NCBI RefSeq assembly: GCF_902150035.1
Contig: NZ_LR597509.1
Coordinates: 41,207 to 105,206, forward strand
Reading direction: 5' to 3'
Source: Enorma burkinafasonensis
GTDB taxonomy: Bacteria; Actinomycetota; Coriobacteriia; Coriobacteriales; Coriobacteriaceae
DNA: 64,000 nucleotides
This document shows, piece after piece, positions 34,688 to 45,700 of this stretch (position 1 is the stretch's first letter; the number at the start of each line of letters is the position of its first letter). The position numbers and the translations under genes were made by a program. A model generated the notes under the pieces. The model ran no database searches. It was given only the letters and a program-made list of their open reading frames with translations, and was not told where the DNA came from.

Positions 34688-37600
34688 ATGGTGACCTCAC
34701 CGCAGCCGCGCAACGTCGTCGCGAAATCGCTGGGCATGCTTGCATGCCTGGTCGCTCTGTTCATCTTCACGTCGGTGCCGCTCACGGCGGGTGCCGAGGA
34801 AGGTATCTCGGGGAGCGGCCAGGGTTCCGCGCCGGCGTCTGTCGAGAGCGTCTCGCCGCAGGCGGCGGGATCCGCCGCGCCCGCCGCGGCCCCGCGCGCG
34901 ACGTACAGCCCCGTCGAGCAGTCAGACGGCACCTGGCTGTGCACGGTCAAGAGCGAGTGGGAGTACGAGAAGGCGCTCGACGAGATCGCCGGCGATGTCC
35001 CGGAGGGCGCCGAGGTCACCATCTGCGCGACCGCGTCCTTCAGCGAGAAGGAGCAGTACGACGTCGAGGGCGTCGCGGGCCGTAGCATCACGCTGACGGC
35101 GGACGAGGGCGTCACCTTCACCGTGCGCCTGGGCGAGTCTCTTGAGGGCGACCTCACGCTCGACCGCGTGCGCCTGAACCTCTCCTACAACTCCGACGAG
35201 ACCTGGTGCAACGGCTTCCACTTCGAGACGACCGAGAACACAACTGCCTATATCTCGGGCTCCTCTATGGTCTATGGCACGACGAACCTCTACGGCGGCT
35301 CCGATGGTACGGATGTCGCCAGCACGGATATCGTTCTCAAGGGCGGCGCGTTCGAGAACGTCTACGCGGGCGGGTCGGACGGTGGCGCCGTCACAGGTGA
35401 CACAAGCCTCGTGATTGGTGGATCCGTGACAGTGAAGAAAGCCGCTTTCGGCGGCGGCCTCGACGGCACGGTCGGCGGGGATACCCACGTCACCCTCGAG
35501 GACCAGGCGTCCGCCAAGGTCTTCGGCGGCGGCGAGGACGCGAATCCCGACGTCTCCGATACCTCCGACGCGACGCGCACGGATGCCGCCGTGGCCGGGA
35601 CCGCCTACGTCACCGTGACGAGCTCAGCGAACGGCGGGACCGTCTACGGTGGCTCCATCCACTCGACCGTGGGCAACGTGCGCATGGACGTGACGAAGGC
35701 CACGGGCTGGGTCTACGGCACCGGCGAGCACGACACCATCAAGGGCACGGTCGAGATCAAGTACAACTGCAGTGGCGTCTCCGAGGCCAAGATCAGCGGC
35801 ACGGGCGACTCCGGCTACAATACCGGCGCCGGCCCCATCCGCGTCCTCAACGAGGGCCGCTCCGATCAGGCCATCACCATCGACTACACCGCTGCCGTCG
35901 CGGGCGGCGTCACCGACTTTGGCGGCTCCGTCTACCATTTCAGTGGCGGTGATGCCGAGGTCAAGGGCGACGTCGTCGCCAACATCTATGGCGGAAGCCC
36001 GGAGAGCCTCCAGAGCAGGAGCTCAACCGTCGACGTGACCGTGAACGGCGACACCGTCTACAACATCCTCGGCACGACGCATACCTACTACGTCGAGGGC
36101 CTGCGCGCCGAGGCCGAGAGCGATGACACCACCTACACCACGTCCGTGAACGTGGCCGCGGGCGTCACGTTCACCACGAGCCTCGTCCAGCAGGTCGACC
36201 TCTTCGACATCGCCGACGGCGCCGACGTGCGCATCACCGGCTGGAGCCCCGCCTCCAAGAACTGGGGCAACGACCCCTTCCAGGGCACGGTGAGCCTCGT
36301 GCGCATCGGCGCGAACGCCGTGCTCGACACGAATCCCCAGGGCTGCTCGCTCTCCGGCTCCGTGGAGATGGATGAGGGCGCCACCTGGCGCGTGCGCGGC
36401 CCCATCACGGTCGAGGGCGACTTCACCATCGATGGCGCGGCAAACCTGCAGCTGCCCGTAGTGGCCAATGGCAAGAACTACCACGATGAAGGCGGCACCA
36501 TCCCCCTGCGTATCGAGGGCGCGGCCTCCGGCACGGCGAAGGTGCAGCTCATGGCGCGCGACTTCGCGGCGTCGGGGGAGAGCGTCCCCGTCAACGTGGC
36601 CGCCGCGGCCGACATTGAGGAGGGCCAGGACTACATCATCGCGCGCGGGAACGGCGACGATCCCGTCGCGGGCACCTTCACGCTCGCGAACGCCGACGTT
36701 CCCGAGGGCCTCTCGCTCGGCCGCGTGACCGACCCCAAGGCAAGCGACAACTACCTGTGGCAGATCGTGGCGGAGCCGGTCGAGGCCCATGTGATCTACA
36801 GCTTCTCGAGCGGCACGCGCGGGGGCAGCCTGCCCGATGAGGTTACGGACCTGCTTCCCGTGGACGGCACGGTCTACAGCGAGGGCGAGACGGTGACTGC
36901 GATCCAGCCGGAGCACACCACCGTGCTCGGACCGAAGAACTCCAGCGACGACACCCCGGGCGTGTGGACGTTCGAGGGCTATAAGGTCAACGGAGAACCT
37001 GCCGACGAGGTGGTGCTTTCCGAGGACGTCCTGAACAAGGACGGCTACGTCGAGTTCAAGGGCACGTGGACCTGGAGCGCGCTCGTCGAGGACTCCCTTT
37101 CCTACGACAAGAACGCCGACGCCGCGACGGGCTCGACGGGGCCCTCTGAGGGCTATGAGGGTCAGCCCGTTAAGGTGGCCGAAAACGGATTCACGCGTGT
37201 GGGTTATACGTTCACCGGCTGGAACACCGAGGCGGACGGCTCCGGCGATGATGTCGCCGCGGGCGATGAGTACACCCTGACCGCGGGCGAAGACGTCCTC
37301 TACGCGCAGTGGGAGTGCACCGCGGAGCCGCTCGTACCCACGGCCGTGTCGCTCACGGCCTACGAGGGCGGCGCCGGCTCCTCGGCCAACCCCGATGACG
37401 CCCTGCCCGAGCCGGTGTGGCTCTTCGAGGCGGAGGACTGGACGCTCTACATCGACGGCGAGGAGCAGGACGGCGACGCCGCGGCCTTCCAGTGGGGCTA
37501 TTTCGTCGAGGGCTCGGCTGACGAGCAGACCGGCGCCGCCACGCGCGGCGTGTACGAGCTGCGCGTCTGGCCGCTCGCGGGCGATCCCGAGGTCGTTGCC

Positions 37601-38575
37601 GTGGCGGCCGACGGCGAGCAGTTCATCCTCGACCTCGACGGCGAGACGGCCGTGAAGGACGAGGCGGGCGAACCCGTGACCGTGGCGGTGCGCGACGTCA
37701 CCGACGACGACGCGGCCGTGTCCCTGTCCGAGGAGCTCTTCCGCCCGGTGTACGGTGCGGCGTCCTCGGTGAGCACGATGAGCGCGCGCTCGGTCCGCGC
37801 CACCGCGGCGTGCGACGGCACGTGCGACACCACCGCCCCGCACGCGCACGTGGCCGAGGGCACCACGTTCGAGAGGAACGCGATCGACGGCCTCGCGGTG
37901 AACGCGGAAGCGAACGTGCAGCTGCTCTTCGACGGCTTCATTGACGGCGTGCTCGGTGATGCGGGCCGTATGGACGTGCTCGATGGCAAGGCTCGCGCGG
38001 CTGCCGGCAGCGCCTTCGGCGGCGACGCGGTCGAGCATGACTTCCGCTACCTGGACCTCGTCGACACGAACGACGGCAACGTGTGGGTGGCACCCGCCGA
38101 CGGCAGCTCCGTCACGGTCTTCATCCCCTACAGCGGGACCATGACCGCCGAGAGCGAGATCGCGGTCGTCTACTTCGACGGCCTCACGCGCGACTACACC
38201 ATCGACATGGATGCCGCCGACCTCGATGCCGAGATCGCCGGCACGAACGCCCACGCGCTCAGCGTGACCAAGACGGCGGATGGCATCACGTTCGAGGTGC
38301 CCTATTGCGAGTTCGGTCCGTTCGAGATCATGTGGGTCGACGCGGAGCAGACCGGCGACGATACCCCGACCGGCCCCGTTACTCCGGTGAACCCGGACAT
38401 TCCCGCCGGTCCTGATGGGCCTGCGGGCGGGCAGGGGAGCGGCTCCGCTCAAGCCGGCAACGGCGGCACGCTCGTCGCGACGGGCGACGCCCTTCCCATC
38501 ATGGGCGGTGCCATCGCCGCCGCGGGCGCGGCGCTGGCGGCTATCGGCGTCGCGCGGAGACGCCATAGCAGGTAG
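34688..38575 (+). CDS. Sortase-anchored beta-helix surface protein A
   Basis: 1295 residues from the ATG at 34688 (GGGGGA upstream). The signal peptide covers about 1-37 ('LGMLACLVALFIFTSVPLTA'). Residues about 150-480 have short Gly-rich units ('NLYGGSDG', 'NVYAGGSDGG', 'KVFGGGED', 'TVYGGSIHS') typical of right-handed beta-helices. An InlB-type B repeat follows ('FTRVGYTFTGWNTEADGSGD'). The C-terminal domain is shared, in diverged form, with the next four genes ('FRYLDLVDTNDGNVWV'). The end is a sorting signal: LVATGD (Leu1262), a hydrophobic helix and RRRHSR. Exported and covalently wall-attached; presumed adhesin or glycan-binding. Flanked upstream by its own poly-G promoter and downstream by a terminator. 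Confidence 0.85.
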   Translation: MVTSPQPRNVVAKSLGMLACLVALFIFTSVPLTAGAEEGISGSGQGSAPASVESVSPQAAGSAAPAAAPRATYSPVEQSDGTWLCTVKSEWEYEKALDEIAGDVPEGAEVTICATASFSEKEQYDVEGVAGRSITLTADEGVTFTVRLGESLEGDLTLDRVRLNLSYNSDETWCNGFHFETTENTTAYISGSSMVYGTTNLYGGSDGTDVASTDIVLKGGAFENVYAGGSDGGAVTGDTSLVIGGSVTVKKAAFGGGLDGTVGGDTHVTLEDQASAKVFGGGEDANPDVSDTSDATRTDAAVAGTAYVTVTSSANGGTVYGGSIHSTVGNVRMDVTKATGWVYGTGEHDTIKGTVEIKYNCSGVSEAKISGTGDSGYNTGAGPIRVLNEGRSDQAITIDYTAAVAGGVTDFGGSVYHFSGGDAEVKGDVVANIYGGSPESLQSRSSTVDVTVNGDTVYNILGTTHTYYVEGLRAEAESDDTTYTTSVNVAAGVTFTTSLVQQVDLFDIADGADVRITGWSPASKNWGNDPFQGTVSLVRIGANAVLDTNPQGCSLSGSVEMDEGATWRVRGPITVEGDFTIDGAANLQLPVVANGKNYHDEGGTIPLRIEGAASGTAKVQLMARDFAASGESVPVNVAAAADIEEGQDYIIARGNGDDPVAGTFTLANADVPEGLSLGRVTDPKASDNYLWQIVAEPVEAHVIYSFSSGTRGGSLPDEVTDLLPVDGTVYSEGETVTAIQPEHTTVLGPKNSSDDTPGVWTFEGYKVNGEPADEVVLSEDVLNKDGYVEFKGTWTWSALVEDSLSYDKNADAATGSTGPSEGYEGQPVKVAENGFTRVGYTFTGWNTEADGSGDDVAAGDEYTLTAGEDVLYAQWECTAEPLVPTAVSLTAYEGGAGSSANPDDALPEPVWLFEAEDWTLYIDGEEQDGDAAAFQWGYFVEGSADEQTGAATRGVYELRVWPLAGDPEVVAVAADGEQFILDLDGETAVKDEAGEPVTVAVRDVTDDDAAVSLSEELFRPVYGAASSVSTMSARSVRATAACDGTCDTTAPHAHVAEGTTFERNAIDGLAVNAEANVQLLFDGFIDGVLGDAGRMDVLDGKARAAAGSAFGGDAVEHDFRYLDLVDTNDGNVWVAPADGSSVTVFIPYSGTMTAESEIAVVYFDGLTRDYTIDMDAADLDAEIAGTNAHALSVTKTADGITFEVPYCEFGPFEIMWVDAEQTGDDTPTGPVTPVNPDIPAGPDGPAGGQGSGSAQAGNGGTLVATGDALPIMGGAIAAAGAALAAIGVARRRHSR

Positions 38576-38615
38576 AGCGGCACGCGCTCGCCCTTTACCA
38601 ACATAACCGAAGGTC

Positions 38616-38660
38616 CGCGCCCGGCCGCCGTGTCCCATCGGCGGCCGGGCGCGTCCTTGT
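38616..38660 (+). terminator. Terminator after surface protein A
   Basis: A 15-bp perfect stem CGCGCCCGGCCGCCG / CGGCGGCCGGGCGCG with an 8-base loop, followed by TCCTTGT. Confidence 0.7.
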
Positions 38661-38671
38661 GCGCCGAGCAT

Positions 38672-38808
38672 TCGTTGCGGTATTCGGTGTGAGATTTCGA
38701 AGCGAGGCTGGAAGGGGAGATTTCAGACAAAGAAATCGCAGGTCAGCGAGGCGGGGTAAATCGGCATCTCGGACGGTCTTGATTTCTCACACCGAATTCC
38801 GTAACGAG
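38672..38808. repeat. Palindromic element with ~26-bp terminal inverted repeats
   Basis: ATTCGGTGTGAGA (38682-38694) and TCTCACACCGAAT (38785-38797) are perfect inverted repeats within longer imperfect arms TCGTTRCGGWATTCGGTGTGAGAWWTC. The interior carries GCGGGGTA and an AAATCGCAGG motif also found, in similar form, in the element at 33494. Non-coding. Confidence 0.6.
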
Positions 38809-38978
38809 CGTTCGAAACGGGCCGATGAGGGCCGTTCGGCGCCGGCGCCGATCGCCGTCTTGAGACCTCTGGCGCGGGCGCGCCGCCCGGGGCTCATCCG
38901 AATAGGTTGTAAACCGTTATGTTGGGAGCTGGAAACTTATTTCTGGTGGTGACAAGGGAATATCCGTGTCTCATAATA

Positions 38979-38992
38979 GGGGGGGGTAAATT
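38979..38992 (+). promoter_or_regulatory. Poly-G/-10 motif of surface protein B
   Basis: Eight G then TAAATT (38987-38992), 44 bases before the start at 39036. No good -35 is visible 16-18 bases upstream, so this copy may be off or use another element. Confidence 0.5.
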
Positions 38993-39035
38993 AATATTAC
39001 TTGGCAAATCGCACTTGAATCGTAACGGAGATGCC

Positions 39036-42000
39036 ATGAAGAAACCTGCCGATATCCAAACGACGCTTTGCCGCGCGCTCGCCGTGCTTGCCGGTGCGGC
39101 GTTCCTGGTCGTGTTCACGTCGACGCCGCTCACCGCCCAGGCGGCAGGTGGGGCGGGGTCGCTCGCCGGTTCCGCAAGCGAGGCTGCGGACGCAGCACAC
39201 GAGTCCGGCACCGCTCCGCAGGCCACCCGTGCCGCTAACGAGTACGAGGTCGGCAGCCCTCAGGACCTCACGGAGGCGATCGATGCGATCGAGCGCTCCG
39301 GAGCGACCGAGGCGACCATCGTTCTCACGGCGGATGTCGACGGCAACGTCCAGTTCGCCGGTATCGCCGGGGTCCACGTCACCGTGCGTAGCGAGGGCGA
39401 CGCGGTCCATCTTCTGGACATGAAGTCCACCACGTCGCTCTTGGGCGGTCTCACGCTCGATAACGTGCAGGTCACGGCCAACACGATCTACGCCTGCGGT
39501 CATGATTTCGAGACCACCGACTCCTTCGCGGACAGCTTTCAGAACTTCTACGGCGGCGGCCCCGAGGGCGTGGACGTGACGGGCGACCCGACCATCACCA
39601 TCCGGGGCGGCAGCTTCCAGAGCTTCTACGGCGGCGGCAAGGACAGCGACCTGGACGGCAGCGTCCACATCGTCGTCGACGATCCGGCGACGCGCGCGGG
39701 CGTCTCCTCCTTGAGTGGAATCAATTCGACCATCGGGAACTTCCATGGCGGTGGCCATGCGGAAGATACTCCCTCCGGCAAGGTGACGGGCGACGTCACC
39801 GTCGACTTCAGAAGCGGCTGGAACCTCACCTTCTTCGGCGGCGGGCAGAACTATTTCAGCGATACCGACGGTGAGGGCGACCGCGAGCCGGCAAGCGTCG
39901 GCGGCACCGTGACCGTCAACTTCAGCTACGAGGGCGCTCCGAGCGGATGCGTGTGGCCCGGTACGGCCATGCTCGCCGTCCATGGCGGCTCGGAGCACTC
40001 GACGGTCGGCGACATCCGACTCTACGTTAACGACGGAACCAACAACACCGGGGGCAACGGCGATACCGATTTCTTCGGCTGCGGTATTGAGGACACGGTG
40101 CGCGGCACGGTGGAGATGCGGATCACGGGTGGCGACTTCGGGGAGTGGTATTCGGCCTTCTTCGGGGGAGGCGATGAGGAGTCGCAGCTGCCCATCAGGG
40201 TTCTGAACGAGGACAGGTAGGGGACCGCCGTCTCCATCGTCTACGACAACTCGCAAGAACTCGACGGAACGTCGCCGATGCGCCGGGTGATCGCCGGGTC
40301 CCAGGGCAACGTCGAGACGGTCTATAGCGGCGACGTGAAGATCGAGATCCGCGCGGCAGCGCTCGACGCCGTCGCGCTCGACAACGAGGACCCGGGGTTG
40401 TTCTCGGGTCAAGAGAGCAACCTTACCGTCAACGGCAGCTCCCATATCAGCGTGGCGTCGGGCCACGTGTTCCGCATCCAGGGGCATTATGCAGAGTACG
40501 AAAGCGGCGAGACCGACGAGCTCACCACGGCGAGCATCACGGGCGGCTCGGAGGGGTCTCCCATCGAGATAGGGTATTTCAACCGTCTCGACCAGGTGAC
40601 GATCGGGTCGGGTGCGAACGCGCTCGTTGACTCATATGGCCTCTTCGATGTTGAGGAGCCCGGCAAGATCGTTCAGAAGCCTTTCTACAACACCGACGAG
40701 CTCCATGTGGAAAGCGGGGCGACGCTTACCACGCGCGGCAACGGCCAGGCACGGGTGCTGTCCGGGGTCTACCTGGCGGGTACGTGGAACCAGGAGTACG
40801 CGAGCGGCACGACCATGGCGGGCGACAGTGATCGTTCCGCTGCCGACCTGCGCATCGGCAACTGGCTCGAGGTCGACGGCGGCACGCTGGTGAGTCACGG
40901 CACCGCGCACGTGTACAACGACGTCGAGTGCACGGGCGGCACGCTCGTGCTCATGGGGCAGACGATCTTCTCCATGACGGGTTCGAACAACCGCGAGGTG
41001 AGCTTCGACGGGACGGAGCTGTACCTTCCCATCGTGCCCTCTGCGGGCGAGGGCTATCCCGAGGCGACGGGCGAGCCGATCCGCCTCGCCTGCGGCGACG
41101 CGCTGAGCGGCACCGTGAACGTGCACCTCTTCGAGGACCCGGCGGCGTGGTCCACCGATGCGGTGATAGCCGACGGCCATGTGGGCACGAACTACATCGA
41201 TGCCAGCACCGAGCGCTCCGACCTCAAAGCCACGCTCCCCAACGCGAACGCGGAGGAGGACGGCTACTTCTTCCGGCGTGTGGCCGACGCGGACAAGACG
41301 GACGCGGCAGGCGAGGACTACGACATGTGGCAGATTGACGCCTACGACGTCATGCTCGATCCTCTCGACATGGTCGCCTATACCGGCGGCGCCTCGCAGG
41401 GCGGCGACAGCTTCCCGGCCACCCGCTATCGGGTGTGGCTCGCCCCGGATATCGACGCGGCGGATGTCGAGATCGTGGTTGACGGAACGGCGCATGCGCT
41501 GCCCGATGGGACCGCGAGCGGCGACGTGGTCGCGCTGCCGTGGCTACCCGACGTGTTCACGCTGAGCGACGGGTCCCAGATGGGCGGCGCCGAGGATGGC
41601 GAGGGTGAGGTCGCGACGAGCGACCTGGCCGCGGGCGAGTACGCGGTGAGCGTGGACACGTCGAGGGTGGACGTGACCGCCGCCGGGAAGCCCGCCGACT
41701 ACCGGTTCGGCACGTCGACCCTCACGGTGCGCGACGTCTCCGAGCCGGAGGGCGTGGTGAGCGGCGCTGTGGACGTGGCGCAGCCCGTGGTGGCGGATGC
41801 CTCTCAGGTGGATACCGCGGGCGGCATCGGCATGGCGGTCATCGACGAAGGCACGCGTTACTTTACGAACGGCCGCGAGGAGCTGGGGCTCCTCGGCAAC
41901 GGCGAGGACGACGCCCAGATCTCCCTGCTCTTCGACGAGCTGCTGCCGGGCGACGGCACGGCTGATACGGCCGAGTACCTGCGCGAGCGCGCGGCGGCCG

Positions 42001-42509
42001 ACGGCCACGTGCTCACGGAGGAGAACTCCGAGTTCCGCTACCTCGACCTTGTGAACGAGAACGACGGTAACGCCTGGGTGAGCACCGAGGACGGTGCCCA
42101 GATCGAGATTTACTGGCCGGTGCCCGAGGGTGTCGACCCCGAGGCGGTCGAGTTCTCCGTCCTGCACTTCCAGGGGCTCCACCGCCAGTACCGCGACGAC
42201 CTCGCCGATCAGATCGCCGCGTGCGAGATCGAGGTGATTGACGCGCGCATCGAGGGCGATAACGTCGTGTTCACCCTCACCGGCGACCAGGACGAGGGCT
42301 GCTTCAGCCCGTTCGCCCTCACCTGGACCGCGCGCGGCGACCGGCCCGTCCAGCCCGGGCAGCCGGGTGACACCCCGGGTACGTCCGCCGGCAAGACCGA
42401 AGGCCTTGTCGCGACGGGCGATACAATCCCTGCGACGATCGGAGCCGTGGCGGTTGCGGGTACGACCCTGGTGGTCGGCGGTATGGTTGCTCGCCGACGC
42501 GACGGGTAG
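39036..42509 (+). pseudogene. Sortase-anchored surface protein B, interrupted by an in-frame TAG
   Basis: 1158-codon frame broken only at codon 395 (TAG, 40218-40220); the reading frame continues in phase on both sides. Signal peptide 'ALAVLAGAAFLVVFTSTPLT'; beta-helix-like units ('NFYGGGPEGVDVTGDPTITI', 'SFYGGGKDSDLDGSVHIVVD'). After the stop: 'NLTVNGSSHISVASGHVFRI', then the shared C-terminal domain ('DMVAYTGGASQGGDSFPATR', 'FRYLDLVNENDGNAWVST', 'FSPFALTWT') and the sorting signal LVATGD (codon 1124) with helix and ARRRDG. Alignment with protein A at 'RVLNE.R' shows the stop falls inside a conserved segment. Without readthrough the product would be secreted but not anchored. Confidence 0.8.
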
Positions 42510-42561
42510 TTTCCGTCGCAGCGAGCTCTGATGAAGGCTCTTTAGCATAGACCCCCTTGGC

Positions 42562-42591
42562 AAGGGCACCGCATCTGTGCGGTGCCCTTTC
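42562..42591 (+). terminator. Terminator after surface protein B
   Basis: GGGCACCGCA-TCTG-TGCGGTGCCC perfect 10-bp stem followed by TTTCTGTT. Confidence 0.8.
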
Positions 42592-42616
42592 TGTTAGTGA
42601 ATCCGGGGCATCTTCT

Positions 42617-42645
42617 TTGACAAAGGAATAGGGGGGGGGTACAGT
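42617..42645 (+). promoter_or_regulatory. Poly-G spacer promoter of surface protein C
   Basis: TTGACA (42617-42622), 17-base spacer ending in nine G (42631-42639), TACAGT (42640-42645). Nine is the longest run in the array, 62 bases before the start at 42708. Confidence 0.7.
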
Positions 42646-42707
42646 GATTTCATCAGCGCTCAAAGCTGCAATGTACCACGCTGATGCCTAGCCCAAAGGG
42701 GGACAAG

Positions 42708-45700
42708 ATGAAGAGTTGCCGCCGTATCGTCGCGACGGGGGCCGGGCGCATGCGTCTCGCGGTTGCCGTGCTCGCACTCACGCTCGCGGCGTTCGTCGCT
42801 CCGGTGCGCTCCTATGCCGAGCCCGTCGAGGTGACGTCGTGGGACGAGCTCGCGACTGAGCTCAGGGCGCATTATGCCGAGGTCGTCGTGACCGGTGAGA
42901 TCGAGGCGGATTCGGTGATCGTCATCGACGGGTCGCCCACGATCACGTTCCAGGACGCGACCATCACGCGCACGTCATCCGATGCCGGTATCCGCGTGTC
43001 CAGCGGGACCGCGATGCTCGCGGGCGCCGCGACCGTCACGGGTGGATCGGAGAGCTTCATCTCCGTCGAGCAGGGCGCATCGCTCGTGCTCGAGGGCTCG
43101 CTTTCCGCGTCGGGCGTGAAGGGCTCGGAGAGCTTCCTGGATGTCTCGGGCGACCTCTTCCTGCACCAGGGTGCGAAGGTCTCGGGCTGGCGGTCCTCCG
43201 GCGATGGCGGCGGCATCCACGCGGACGGCGGCACTATCGAGATGACCGGCGGCGAGATCTCGGGCAACAGCGCCCGCAGGGGCGGCGGCGTGTGCCTCAC
43301 GAACGGCGCGTCCATGACCGTGAAGGCGGGCTCGATCAGCTTGAACACGGTGGGCACGAACAGCAGCAGCTCGTATGGCGCCGGCGTGTACGTCGGCGAG
43401 GGCTGCTCCTTCGAGGCCGCCTCCGCCGACAGCGAAGACCCCATCCAGATGAACAAGAACAAGGCGCAGGCCGACGACTACGCCCAGACCGAGGGCGGCG
43501 CGATCTACGCCGAGGGCGAGGGTACCACGGTGACGCTCACCGGCGCCACCTTCGAAGACAACCGCGCCATGAGCACGAACGCCCGCGGTGGTGGCGCGGT
43601 GAACGCGGCGGACGGCGTCGTGCTCACCGTCACCGGCTGCACGTTCAAGAACAACGCCTCCTTCCTGGACGGCTATACCGGGCCCGAGAGCGGCGGCGGC
43701 ACGTTCTTCATCGATGACGGCTGCGCGTTCACGCTGACGGACTCAACCATCACGGGCGGCAAGAGCCGTTATGGCGGCGGTATCAACCTCTATGGCAGCG
43801 ACATGACGGTCGAAATCTCGGGCTGCGAGATCTCGGGGTGCGTGGCCGACGCCGCTCGTGGATACAATCCGCTCATCGGCGGCGCCATCTTCGTCAACGT
43901 CTCCGGCCAGAGCGCGGTCTCCATCTCGGGGACCGATGAGCACCCGATGACGATCTCGGGCAACGAGGCCACCCAGGGCGGTGGCGGCGTCTGCGTGCTC
44001 GCCGGCACGGTCGAGATGGACGACGTGAGCGTGATCGACAACGAATCGCCCCTGGGCGGCGGCATCTACGTCGAGGGCGACGGCGTGCTCACGCTGGACG
44101 GCTGCGAGGTGACGGGCAACACGGCTTCGAACGGTGCCGGCGTCTACACCAACGGCGAGCTGAACATCATCGATACCGCGGTCGACGACAACTCCGCTAC
44201 CGTCGCGGCCGGTGGCGTCTTCACCGAGGGCGAAGTCACGCTGACGAGTGGCTCCATCTCGGGGAACACCGCCCCTGAGGGCGCGGGCGTGGCGGTCGTC
44301 TCGCATACGTTCGACATGCTGGGTGGCTCCATCTCAGGCAACGTCGCGAGCGGCATGGCCGGCGGCGTCGAGAACCTCGGCACCTTCACCTTGAGCGGCG
44401 GCGACATCACGGAGAACCAGGCGAACGGCGCGAGCGACGGCATCGGCGGCGGCGTGGCCAACCTGGGTACCTTCACCATGGAGGGCGGCAGGATCTTCGG
44501 CAACACGGCCGCCTACGGCGCGAACGACTTCTACAACTACTCCGAGCTCGAGGATGAGGGTGGTCAGGAAGGTGGCGTTGTTGTCGATCCAGGCTGGGAT
44601 GGCGACCATAACATGGGGCTCGAATCCCTGAGCGACGACGGCGCCTCCACTCGTGCGGGCGAGAAATACGGCACGTTCACGCTCATCGATCCCAGCGGTT
44701 TCGGCCTGGGCGCCAACGGCTGGTACGAGGACGAGCCGGGCGCGCGCTATGCGGAAGCCGACCCCGAGGACCGCAGCGTCTACACGATCGTCGAGGATGA
44801 CACCTCCGAGCAGTACCTCACGCTCGGCGACCCCGTCACGGCCGGAACGCTCACGCTCGAGCCGCAGGACATGGTGGCCTACACCGGCGGTGACTCCATG
44901 GACGGCGACAACTTCCCCGAGGTCCGCTACAAGGTGACCGCGGATGCCGAGCTCACCCAGGCGCTCGGCAGCCAGGGCGTCACCATGCAGGTCATGGTCG
45001 ACGGCCAGCCGGTTGCCCTCTCCGAAGCGGACGCCACCGTGGGCGAGGACACCGTCATCATCCCCGAGCTCGGCACCATGTTCACGCTCGAGGACAACGA
45101 GAGCGATGACGACGAGGTCGCGGGCGTCTACCAGATCGCCATCACCGGTACCGTGACCGCGGTGCTCTCCGACGGGCGCTTGGTCGATGTCGTGGTCGCG
45201 ACCGCCGACGGCGAGCCGGCGACGCTCACCGTGCGCACCGTCTCCAACGCGGGAGACGCCGCCGGCGAGGGCCAGGCGGGCGTCGTCGCGGCGAGCCCCG
45301 TGACCGTGGGCGACGCCGCCACCGACGCGCAGGACCCCGCGATCGCGACCGCGACGGTCTCCGAGGGCGCCAGGTTCTACACCAACGGCGACACCGCGAT
45401 GGGCCTGCTCGGCACCGACGCGAACGACCCCGATGCGGGCGCGCGCATCTCGCTGCTCTTCGACGACCTGCTGCCCGCCGCGGGCGGCACAGCCGATGAC
45501 ACGGTCGCGGCCCTCGCCGCGCGCGCCGGCATCGACGCCCGGAACGCCGAGTTCAAGTACCTCGACCTCATCAACGAGCACGATGGCAACGCCTGGGTCT
45601 CCACCGATTCGGACGTGACGGTCTCCTGGCCGGTACCTGCGGGCGTCGACGCTGACGAAGTCGAGTTTACGGTCTACCACTTCCAGGGACTGCACCGCGA

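Noticed and set aside
26938..42509. Possible reassignment of TAG to an amino acid, given in-frame TAGs in the hydrogenase and surface protein B
   Set aside because: TAG ends many intact genes here (fruK, fruA, both genes of the 19-23 kb region among others), so it functions as a normal stop; independent nonsense mutations are simpler.
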